From assembly GCA_937625935.1 (NCBI GenBank), contig OW569362.1, forward strand, positions 372,001 to 436,000: a stretch of 64,000 nucleotides of DNA. The letters are read 5' to 3'. Each line of letters begins with the position of its first letter. The stretch's first letter is position 1. This DNA comes from Tetramitus jugosus (lineage: Eukaryota > Heterolobosea > Eutetramitea > Acrasida > Vahlkampfiidae). The notes under the pieces were generated by a model. That model saw only the letters and a program-made list of their open reading frames with translations. It ran no database searches and was not told the DNA's origin. Positions 47,752-57,042 of this stretch are shown piece by piece. The position numbers and the translations under genes were made by a program.

Positions 47752-49663
47752 GGAGTGAGCCTTGGAGGTGTTCCACCATTTTGATTAATTCTTTTGCGAC
47801 CTTTTTCTTCCTCTTGAAGGCATCGGGACGTGACTGTCCATCCATTTCTGTTCTCAGTAGATGGAGCATGTTCTTGGCCGCATTGATGTCTCTGTTGTGA
47901 GTCACTAAACATTTAGTGGTTGCACACTGTTTAACTCCTCGGACGACAGAGACATTCAACGTTCCATTCTTGTCTATTCTCTTATGCTTGACTGGCTTCA
48001 TGTGAGAATGGCAATGATGACATTTCTGACTTGTCATGAACTCGTCGATCATTTTCACTTTGAAGTGCTCATTCAACTTTTTCAATAGCTTTCCTTTTGG
48101 TGTTGGAGCATGTCCTTTGTAACAATGGCCAAAACCAGCATTGCCCATCCCAATTAACATGCTTCTTCCATTTGCTCTCTTTCGAAAGTCATTCATAACA
48201 TTGGCAATCGTCTTATCTCTCATTATATAGCTATCCCAATTCAGTCTCTTCACCTTTGGGGTGCAATAAAAATTCAACAAATCATCCTCGACTTTCAATA
48301 CAGAATTGATGTGTTCAAGGAACAGACCACTTGTTGGTACACCGGCCTGTTTGATTGAGTTTTGGAGTTCATCCAAGTTCTTCTCATTCATTTCGTTCCA
48401 TTCTGCTTTGTATTTCAACAATCGCTTGGAGTTTTTTGAATGGTGGGACAGATGTCTATATGTTTTGTTAGAAAACTCCCACTTCTTGCCATCTGAATCT
48501 GCACAACTCACCAACGTAACAATACCCGGGTCAATCCCAACCAAATATTCAGCACCTTCGTTCATATTTGTTTCTTTCTTTCTCTTCTTTGCTTCTTTCT
48601 GGCCCTTGGATTCCTTTGCCTTATTGTTCTTGTGATTGCCAACGAGTTGATGTCTGAGAACAACAGAGGCCTGAATACCGTCAGTTCTGATAGAGTCGAT
48701 TTGAATCTTCTTTGTTCCGATATTCAAACACTTGAGATTGTATTTCAATTCAATGGGTTCAATAACTTGTATATTACCCTTCTTTTGTACTCCTGGTTTC
48801 TTCTTCTGTTGGAGCATGTCTATCAGGTCCGTTGTACCAATCTCCATGCATCTACATTTGAAGTGGGACAAGGGCAACAATGCAAATGATTTCGTATCAT
48901 TGCCAATCAGAAACTGTTGAGCATGCCAGTAAAACTTCAGCATGTTATTGGTGTTGTTGTTCACAAACGATTCATCAATCACTTCGTCGGTTTCAGCACC
49001 AACAAGTGTTCGAACCTCTTGGATCAACACAGGAATAGTCTCTATCAACTCTTTTGGAGGCAGTTTGACAAAATCATAAACTGGAGTGGCGAATGTCAAC
49101 TTTCTGATGATGTATTCTACGACTCTTCTGTATTCAGACCTTGGTATTGATTGACCATTGTGCAATTGATTCATCCTCACTCTCAAATACTTTCTCAGTC
49201 TTTGTTCCAATGTGAACTTGAGCATGTTAGAAATATTGACATTGAGAGACTTTGCAACGTAATTGATGGATTTGGATAACTTCTCACAAATCTTCCTTAG
49301 CTTGATTGTTACGTCATCCATGTTGACTGACCCGTTGATGAGGTTGACATTATCGTCTCTTGTCTTCGATTTGCGTCCAAACAACACTGAACCGATTCGT
49401 TGAATAAATCCTTGATTCAAGAGAGGGATATCACAATTGTTCTCCAAGTGCCTCAAAACAAATATGTTTATAAATCTTGTGAGTCGAAGAGCAATCCTTG
49501 TAATCTCCAGAGCTTGAGTTTGTATGATTGGTAACAGAGTTGGATGATGCAACAATAGAGACTTCAGACCGACCTTGATCACATAATGTGATGAGTATTC
49601 ATCCTTTTTGACAGTCTCTCTCTTTCTCTTTCTCTTGCCGTCCTTAGGCACGCCTCGTGGCAT
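47735..49663 (-). CDS. Fanzor: eukaryotic TnpB-like RNA-guided DNA endonuclease
   Basis: A complete intronless 642-aa protein. The N-terminus is basic (RKRKRETVKK), a likely nuclear signal. The RuvC core starts at GIDPG (catalytic Asp378). Next comes GMGNAGFGHCYKGHAPTPKGKLLKKL (about 505-530), a segment conserved in Fanzors. Then KMIDEFMTSQKC has Glu541 at the rearranged glutamate position reported for Fanzors. The zinc finger is C548-x2-C551 and C580-x4-C585, and VTHNRDINAAKN carries the last catalytic Asp592. All three acidic residues and four cysteines are present, so it looks functional. The protein would be guided to DNA by RNA transcribed from the element's end. Confidence 0.93.
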   Translation of the reverse strand: MPRGVPKDGKRKRKRETVKKDEYSSHYVIKVGLKSLLLHHPTLLPIIQTQALEITRIALRLTRFINIFVLRHLENNCDIPLLNQGFIQRIGSVLFGRKSKTRDDNVNLINGSVNMDDVTIKLRKICEKLSKSINYVAKSLNVNISNMLKFTLEQRLRKYLRVRMNQLHNGQSIPRSEYRRVVEYIIRKLTFATPVYDFVKLPPKELIETIPVLIQEVRTLVGAETDEVIDESFVNNNTNNMLKFYWHAQQFLIGNDTKSFALLPLSHFKCRCMEIGTTDLIDMLQQKKKPGVQKKGNIQVIEPIELKYNLKCLNIGTKKIQIDSIRTDGIQASVVLRHQLVGNHKNNKAKESKGQKEAKKRKKETNMNEGAEYLVGIDPGIVTLVSCADSDGKKWEFSNKTYRHLSHHSKNSKRLLKYKAEWNEMNEKNLDELQNSIKQAGVPTSGLFLEHINSVLKVEDDLLNFYCTPKVKRLNWDSYIMRDKTIANVMNDFRKRANGRSMLIGMGNAGFGHCYKGHAPTPKGKLLKKLNEHFKVKMIDEFMTSQKCHHCHSHMKPVKHKRIDKNGTLNVSVVRGVKQCATTKCLVTHNRDINAAKNMLHLLRTEMDGQSRPDAFKRKKKVAKELIKMVEHLQGSLHQAAM

Positions 49664-50304
49664 AATGTTATTGTATTTGTTGTGTGTTGTGTTTGTTGTG
49701 TGAGTTGAATCAAACAGCGAAGAAGACAGCGCTTTTTAAACCGAGGAAGATGGCCGTTGCCGTTGTAAAGACAGTCTCAACGGAAATTTTTACAACTGCA
49801 CCAATTCCGCAGCTTAGAGGAAACTGAGATTTAGGCAACAGAAAGATGACGTTACTCGTTTGGCAAATGCTTTATTTCTTCTTGGGTGGTTCAATCTCGC
49901 GTCTTGAAAGAAAATGTCCATCGTCCATCCTCTGAACCAATACACACAACAACCGAAATCATCTACTGGAGGAGACTCCAATATGAAACTCTACCAAGTA
50001 TTGCATCTTTGACTCAGAACTTGTTTAATGACAACGTGTGGATGACTCATCATCCAAGTGTGTTTTTGTATTCTCCAGAGAGCTTCAATGTTCCTGTCCA
50101 CTAGCCCAAATAAAGAAGCCCGAACCTCCGCCGCAGAGAAATCACAAAGCACAAAAGTGTTGCTTGTAACCGAGAATTCACAGTATTGTGGATGATTAAC
50201 ACTTGTGTATGGATTCTGATGTTTTTTGATCGACCCACATCTTGCTTCTTTTTTCTCAAACAAAAATCATTTTATACGAGGAGCCCTATTAATACGAGGA
50301 GTTG
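49664..50304. other. Upstream arm of the Fanzor element, no confident gene
   Basis: About 640 bp inside the element upstream of Fanzor. It should contain the Fanzor promoter (GT-rich, TTGTGTGTTG repeats near 49670-49700). A 72-codon open frame on the + strand (49886-50104) starts on GTG and shows no family. A direct repeat TACGAGGAG occurs twice (50274-50282 and 50293-50301) next to the inverted repeat. Confidence 0.5.
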
Positions 50305-50321
50305 GTAGACCGCCACCTTAA
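50305..50321 (-). repeat. TTAA + terminal inverted repeat, Fanzor 5' side
   Basis: GTAGACCGCCACC followed by TTAA, the exact inverse of 47646-47662. It falls inside the open frame of the interrupted gene, which reads through it into chance codons and stops at 50272. Confidence 0.9.
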
Positions 50322-51045
50322 ACGCGGAATTCATGAGTGAATTCTCTTCGGTGGCCCAAAAATCATTCGATTCTGACCTATCTGTCTGTATCAAATGCTT
50401 TACTCGCTGGATGGTCTCATCCATGCCGATAGCCATCAATTTCCGCTTGGTAAACCTGGGATCAAACATCTTCATCAATTGTACCACATTGTCCTCATTA
50501 ATCTCGTCCTCCATACTGATCCACTTTTGAATCATTTGCGGTTCAGGTGCATACACGAACAATCCCATTGGACAACACAAGATGTCAAACATGCTTCGAC
50601 CATTCGGATTCGACAAGTATCCACTGTTGTGCACATTATCTTGCACGACTCCAATCATGTCTTCATTTGACACGAGGTTGGGAATATTAATAGGAGAGCC
50701 TCTGTCATCGGCCTCAATCGGGTGCATGTGATAGGTAAACGGATGATCATCATTGAACTCACACAGAGTATATCCACCGTATGCTGTGCCATCTGACACT
50801 GATCTGCCCTTCAATCTTTTCACAGAGAGAAGCGACTCATCGACGTCAGAACTCTCATCTCTGTGCACGTGCAACTCGAAGCAATTCGAAGTTAGAGACC
50901 GCACTTCAAAATGACCACCCGTTTCAATCATCTCATCCAAGGAATCAATGAAAAGAGACCTGAGTTGTGCCACTTGACTCGGTGGAACCACATACTTGTT
51001 GATGAACACAGTCGGTAAAGCATCTGCTGCCCCAAGTTCCGACAT
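50318..51045 (-). pseudogene. N-terminal half of a split gene: JAB/MPN-like (HxHP...SxxD) protein
   Basis: Begins MSELGAADALP at the ATG 51045. It contains FTYHMHP followed by SNED 16 residues after HMHP. This HxHP...SxxD layout resembles the zinc site of JAB1/MPN (JAMM) domains, including the divergent types in giant viruses and protists. GLFVYAPEPQMI follows. Native codons end at the TTAA of the Fanzor element (NSAF); the remaining frame to 50272 is element sequence. The C-terminal part is at 47327-47645. The JAMM assignment rests on the motif only. The gene is probably inactive in this allele. Confidence 0.7.
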
Positions 51046-51127
51046 TATGATTTTTGATTGGTTATTTGTTGTTCTGGTTAGTTTGTTGTTTATGGAACAT
51101 AATTTATTCGTTGTGTGTTGTCTTGTT

Positions 51128-53046
51128 TTAGAAGAAGCCTGAGAAACCTCCCATACCTCCCATGCCACCCCTACCACCACCACCAAATCTCATACCACCC
51201 ATGCCGCCGCCGCCGCCACCACCCATAAACATACGCATAATATCATTGATGTCACCTCCTTCGAAGCCACCTCCTTGTCCACCCATGTCTTCCAGATCTA
51301 CACCAGAGTCATATCTTCTTCTCTTTTGAGCATCTGTTAAGACATCGTGTGCCTCTCCAATGTCCTTGAACATTTCTTCGGCCTTCTTCTTCTCTTCCTC
51401 GTCCTGGAACTTGTCAGGATGCCACAGCTTGGCAGCCTTCTTGTATGCTTTCTTGACATCTTCAGTGTCAGCATCCTTTGAAATATCTAGAATCTTATAA
51501 TAGTCCTTCCTCTTGGCCTTCTTGTACAATTGTTCAGCTTCCTTCAGCTTTTGCTTCACTTCTCTGTTCTCTGGTTCAATTTCGCTCGCCTTGTGATAAT
51601 CTCTCTTGGCTTCCTCAAACTTTTGAACTTGTTGATAGCATTGTGCTCTTCTTAGGTATGCCTTCAGATATTGAGGGTTCAACTCAATAGCCTTCGATGC
51701 ATCTTCGATAGCGCTATCCCAGTTGTTCAACTTGCCTTGACACGCTGATCTGTTGCAATATAGTTGAGCATTGAGATTCTTGTTCTTTGGATCGTTTTCA
51801 ATAGCGTTCCCATACTTTTCAATGGCTTCTTGATATTTGCCAGACTTGAACAAATCATTGCCCTCTTCCTTGAGTGCCTCTGATCGTCTCAATACCTTTC
51901 TGAATTGCATGGACTTGCTGTGATCAGGGTCCAATTGCAATGCCTGAGTCAAATGTTTCAAGCCATTTTCTGCTTGACCAGAGTAGTACAGTGCCTTTCC
52001 TCGCAAGAAATAGGCCTCAGAGTTATTAGGATCCTCATCACGCAAAATGTAACCAGCTTCCTTGGCGACCAAATCAGACTCTCCTAATCCTAGTTGAGCC
52101 TCCAATTTGTACAACTTGATTCTCGTGCTCATGGACGCCAGATTCAAAGCACGATCAAACTTGTTGAGTGCTTGTTGATACCGCTCAGCATTCAACTCCT
52201 TTTGTCCCTCTTCGACAAACGTCTTGATTTGTTCAATTTTGGTCAACTCTGTCTTCACTGCTGCATTTCCTGGTTCAATTGCAAGTGCACGCTGCAATTG
52301 CATGGCTGCTTCATTCAACAATCCCATGCACGTGTAGGCTGTTCCGGCTCTCAGGTAACCCTTGGAGAATTTTGGATCCAACTCTGTGCACTTTAGTGAA
52401 TCCTTGAGTGCGTCCTTGTAATTTTTCAGTTGCAAATAGCATGCTGCTCTGTTGCTGTAGTAGGCTGCGACAGATGGATCGAGAGCAATGGCCTTGGTGT
52501 ACAATTCGGCTGCAGTTTTCCAATCAGCCTTTGCAAAAAATTTGTTTCCTGCGTCCTTGTACTCGTTTGCCGTTTCAAATGTCGGTATTGGTTCTGCTGG
52601 TTTCTCCTGTTGTTCTGAAGTTGTTGCATGCTGTTGAATGTCTCTTTCTAGTTGTGGAATGTTGGCACCTTGAATCTCGGACACTTTTCTACCATTCTTG
52701 AACAGCAAGAATGTTGGAACAGATGTGATATTGTATTGTTGTGCGAGGTCTTGATTCTTGTCGATATCAACCTTCAAAAAAGTGGCTCTTGAGCTGTACT
52801 TTAGTGCGAGTTTTTGAAGAACGGGAGCTACTTGTTTGCATGGTCCACACCTGTATGTTTTTGTTTTTTTTTTGAGGAAAGAAATTTCATGTATGTGTTG
52901 TGTTAGTTAGTCTCTATGAAAAAAAAGCAAAGATTGATTGTGTTCCAACATCTTACTTACCATTCAGCAAACATGTCAACAACGACGAGCTTACTTCCTC
53001 TAATCTCTTGTTTGAATTGACTTTCGTTGACTTCTCTTACAGACAT
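51128..53046 (-). CDS. Thioredoxin-TPR-DnaJ fusion co-chaperone (DNAJC7-like), one intron
   Basis: Exons 52961-53046 and 51128-52850 (110-nt intron, GTAAGT...CAG) join at the active site AEW-CGPC and give 602 aa. Residues 1-105 are a thioredoxin domain with Cys30 and Cys33 (WCGPC) and VPTFLLFKNG. About 120-465 are tandem TPRs of the DNAJC7/STI1 type (AYYSNRAACYLQLKNY; YCNRSACQGKLNNW). About 478-545 form a J domain (DYYKILDISK) with the HPD motif at 506-508. The tail is Gly/Met-rich. It should bring HSP70 and HSP90 together at a redox-sensitive client in the cytosol. The Trx exon is proven by the split WCGPC motif. Confidence 0.93.
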
Positions 53047-53273
53047 TCTGTGTTTGTTGTATTGTTGTTGTGTTGTATGTAATGAGGTTGTTGAGAATTA
53101 GTTTTTTTATCAAGGGAGTGTATCAAAAGCGCAACAACAGGATGATGGATTCACAAGAGATGCATCTCTGAATCGGGAGTGGAATTTTTCATGAACCCCG
53201 ACAAAAATTCCGAAGTTTCAGGTTGTTTTGGGGTGGCCTCAGCCCAGTGTATGTACAATACAACGTTTATTAC

Positions 53274-54829
53274 TCACCTGTTTCTCATGGTGAGGAATGC
53301 CTTAAACTTTTCTGCAAGGTTTCTTCTTGCATGTGGTTTTTCGAGTTGCCGGCGAGGAGACTTTGAATTCAGCGGCGACGATACTTCAGCTTCCTGTTCT
53401 TGGCTGCGATCTGTGAAGGGGGTAATGGTTGTTCCTTCAATGGCATTTGCTCTCATCAACACTTCCAGGTCGTCGAGCGACGCTGAGAATTGTTGTTGGT
53501 TGGGTGTTTTCTTACTATTCGAGATGGATGAACCGATTCCTGATATGAGACGCAGCGATGCTCTAATAGAGCCTCTCCGCGATGCTCGTGGTGATACCAG
53601 TGATGTAGACCTCTCTCTCTTTCTGGAGTTGTGATAAAACCTTGCGATTAGTGTTTCTATCATCTCATTCAATGCCTCCGACAGTACCATTTCGCTGTCA
53701 CTCTTTTCCAACGATGTCTCAAACACTCGGATCAGATTGTAGGAACACTCGCATGCATTCAGGGCCAAATTTTCTGCTGCCTCGATACTCACCTTCTGAT
53801 CATCTCTCAAATCTGATTTGTTTCCCATCATAAATATCACTGGCAGCAAGTGCCTTGCGACTCCTTCCTCCTTGTACGTCGTGCTCAAATGATTCAAGAT
53901 TCGAGACGCATAATCAAAGCTCTCCTTATTTGTGACATCATACATGATGAGAATGGCTTGGGCAGAGAGAGCAATCTCCCTGAGAGATAGTTGATATTCC
54001 GTGAGACTCCTTCGGGCAATTTCTTTCCTTTGTCTTGTTGCTTCTTCTTGCTGATCCTCTGTTGTCTCATAGCCGTCACATACTGACTGTGATACTGAGA
54101 ATGTTTCGTTCATTTCCATTGCAGATACCGATGATCTAGTGTCCAACGACAGGGAGCCTCCTTGTTCTTCGTTTGGACTTCCTAGATAGTTGGTTGTGTT
54201 TTGTCCGATGTGAAACTCGATTGAGAACCTGTCACTTCCGTAGGTTAGTTGTAACTCGTTGGAGTCTATAATGGATTTCAAACAGGACGAAATAGCAGAG
54301 GAATGGCATAGTAGAGAAGAACTAAAGTAAGTTTTCATTTTTCACACAAGGATACAATTGAGACAATGAAGTGTCATGTAAATGATAACATACCCACCGT
54401 TCTTCTAAGCTCTTCAACAAAGAACCCCTGTTGATATCATGAAACAAAACAATAGAACATCATAGAGGATCATTAATTAGTACATGCATGAAGAAAACTA
54501 ACAAGCAAAAGAGAATTCTCTCTACGAACACAACAAAAACAAATTTCAAAATAATCTCATACTCGCAAAAAGAAGCTACACAAACTATGCTTGCCAACAC
54601 CACTATCTCCAAATACGATGACCTTAAACGTGGAAGTGATAGCAGGGGTATTGTTGTCCCTAGAGGGACTTGAATCATCACTAGTCGGTGATGTGACGGA
54701 TATTGCGGGAGGTGTCGATGGAGAATTCAATGTCGATCCACATCGATGAATTTTTGGAGTGAGAGAAATGCTGTTGTTAAAGTTGCCTGCCTCAGGAGAC
54801 GAGGGAGTTGATAGTGGAGATTTATCCAT
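53274..54829 (-). CDS. Atypical Ras-family small GTPase, three exons
   Basis: Exons 54563-54829, 54394-54427 and 53274-54265 give 430 aa. The 34-nt second exon supplies GFFVEELRRTV, the effector region. Residues 68-89 read FKVIVFGDSGVGKHSLCSFF, a P-loop with His where Ser/Thr is normal. The DxxG motif is degraded (EFHIGQ). A 60-residue insert with Ser/Glu/Gln precedes the next strand, then ILIMYDVTNKESFD, MGNKSDLRD (NKxD intact) and ETSLEKS. The C-terminal 150 residues are basic and Ser-rich, with no CAAX box. Acceptor choice for exon 3 (ATTATAG) was fixed by phase and by the continuing Ras pattern. A role in signalling is likely; GTP hydrolysis is doubtful. Confidence 0.75.
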
Positions 54830-55108
54830 TTATTGATTCTTCTTATTTCTATCGTTGTTCTTGTGAGAAATAGAATGTCTGACGTCGAAGATGGTCTTGT
54901 GTTTCAGTTGTGCTTTGCCCAAAAGCTCCATAAAGCACGACAAGATGTCCCCTTTTGACGTTTGAAGTGAAATGAACGAACAAGACGAGTTCAATCAACA
55001 CTTTACCGGAATATCGGGAATATATAATTGGCCGACAAACTGAAAGAAATATTTTTGATTTTTTGTTGAATTGTTTGATCAAGGATATCACAAACATTGA
55101 CAGAAACA

Positions 55109-57014
55109 ATGCGACCACGTTTGAGGGTCATCTTGGCACACCTACAGCCTCAAAAATGCAGCACCTCCCCATCGTCATCACCACTCCTTCATTTCAACCA
55201 CACAATCGCCCAACAACGCTCTTTTCACTCAAACAACAAGATCTCACTCAACCAAAGCACCACGACAACTTCTGATCAAGAAAAGCGCACAAATAACCTT
55301 CCGATCAGTGAAAATCACAGTGAACTGAGTGAACTTGTTCGAAACTACTTTCAGGACGTAAAATCCTTCATTGGCGGAGAATCAAAGTCCGACTTTTGGG
55401 ACGGAAGTGTCAAAATTCCGACTCTACTGTCGCAGATTGAACAGCGGAAAGCTTTGAGTCAACCGTTGCTCGCACACAACATCAAAATTCCTGATGTCAT
55501 TGTATCGGAGCTTTGCAGTCTTTATGTAGCTCTAACAATGGAAGAGAAGGAAAAATACTTTCAAGTGATGGCTCTCGAGTTTGGTGTCAATGAGGAGAAT
55601 GTCTGGAGAGAAATGGATCGATTAAAAAGTCAGAAACTTCAAAGAGAGGCTGAAAAGAGTGAAGAGCTACTTGATTTCCAACATTTGAGACGAGTGATGG
55701 TGCCCTTGTATGAACAATTTTTTGATCATTTGATTAAGCAACCGAACGGGATGCAGTTCGTTGTGAGTATGAGAAGGGATTTATTGGTAAGTTAATTGAT
55801 ATCGATGGTTTTGATTGTTGTTTCCTTGTTCAATATTAGCTCGTTAAGAGTAAGCTGTCATCATTGACACACTGTTAATGTTTGTAGAATATTATTTCGA
55901 CCAATAGAAAGAACGGAAAACCTAATTTGCCACAAGTCTTAAGCATGGATCACAATTTACAATTGGTTCTTAGCTCTTGGTTCTCTCTAGCATTTCTAAG
56001 GTTGGAGGAATTGACATGGAATTCTCCAATTGCCATGCTCGAGAAGGTGATGAATGGAGAGAGAGTTCACAAGTTTGGTGACATTGATCCCAATATTAAT
56101 TTGAGTGATCGATGGCAGGATTTGAAACGCAGAGTTTCGACTGGTCAGGATTTGGTTTATGAACGGAGAAGATTGTTTTGTTTTGTGCATCCAAACATGA
56201 GTAGTGAGCCATTAATTTTTGTTCAAGTAGCCTATTTGGATCAAATTCCTGGTGGCATGAGTCAAGTTCTGCCAAAGAGTGACACCTACTTTACGAGCAC
56301 AGTCTCTCAAGCCAATACAGCTGTATTCTATTCTATTAATGCAACTCAGCATGGTTTGAGAGGAATAGAGTTGGGCAACTTTTTGATTAAGCGTGTTGTC
56401 AAGGTATGCAATATTTTCGTTTCTTTGTAGTCGCACTTTAATTGCCATCGATATTGACCTTTTGTGCTTTGTAGGAGGTGCTAAGGAATAATCCAAACAT
56501 CAAACAGTTTTGTACACTGTCACCAATCCCTGGATTGGCTAAATGGTTGTTCACAAAGATTGAGATGCATCTCTCTCAAGCAACTGACAAGTTCAGGGAT
56601 CCATCCTTGTTGAAACAGGAAGATATTGACACCATTTTCTCTTTAGTATCACCTGCTGAAGCCAATAATAATCCATATGAGGCACTAAAGATGATTCTGT
56701 CGAATCAACAACAGCAACAAGCACCATTGCCATATCAATTACGGCCTCTGATGCTTCGCTTGGCCACTAAGTACTTGTACAAGGAGAAAAGAAGAGACAA
56801 GGTGATCGATTCTGTCGCAAACTTCCACATCCGAAATGGAGCTCGCATGTATCGAGTTAATCTCGATGCAGACCTGTCCAAGCTGCGACTGAAGGAAAGC
56901 TTTGGCATTATGATCAACTACGAGTATGTGCTCGCTGACATTGAACCCAATAACCAGGCCTACATACTTGATGGCACGGTGAAAGCAAGTGAACAATTTT
57001 TGACTAACATATAA
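55109..57014 (+). CDS. MLYCD: Malonyl-CoA decarboxylase, mitochondrial, three exons
   Basis: Exons 55109-55786, 55888-56403 and 56475-57014 (introns 101 and 71 nt, GTAAGT/GTATGC...TAG) give 577 aa. The N-terminus MRPRLRVILAHLQPQ with Arg and Ser but few acids looks like a mitochondrial presequence. The body matches MLYCD. It has MRRDLL-NIIS (junction 1), [52 protein letters not shown] (junction 2) and TLSPIPGLAKWL. The enzyme converts malonyl-CoA to acetyl-CoA and CO2, protecting fatty-acid oxidation and clearing malonyl-CoA. No SKL peroxisomal signal is present. Confidence 0.95.
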
Positions 57015-57042
57015 ATAATGAACTGATATTTACTGAACCTAT

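Larger units (their letters stand above)
47646..50321 (-). mobile_element. Fanzor-encoding transposable element with TTAA target duplication and 13-bp terminal inverted repeats
   Basis: The element is bounded by TTAA at 47646-47649 and TTAA at 50318-50321. Just inside are perfect inverted repeats GGTGGCGGTCTAC (47650-47662) and GTAGACCGCCACC (50305-50317). A second inverted pair, GTCGATCAA/TTGATCGAC, lies subterminally (47664-47672 and 50226-50234). Cargo is one Fanzor gene (47735-49663) and a structured 3' tail. No transposase is encoded. TTAA duplication is the hallmark of piggyBac-type integration, so mobilisation in trans by such an enzyme is possible, although the terminal bases are not the usual piggyBac CCC. 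The flanks are two halves of one coding gene. Confidence 0.9.

Noticed and set aside
53240-53274. GTGAGT donor at the end of the small GTPase gene, suggesting a further exon
   Set aside because: A TGA falls in it and AATAAA follows within a few bases; the continuation read in the next possible exon is not protein-like.
53179-53634. 151-codon + strand frame opposite the atypical GTPase
   Set aside because: It is the antisense of the Ser/Arg-rich tail of a gene supported by GTPase motifs.
54266-54338. Direct start of the small GTPase at 54338
   Set aside because: The upstream exons with P-loop and effector region join in phase only if exon 3 begins at 54265.
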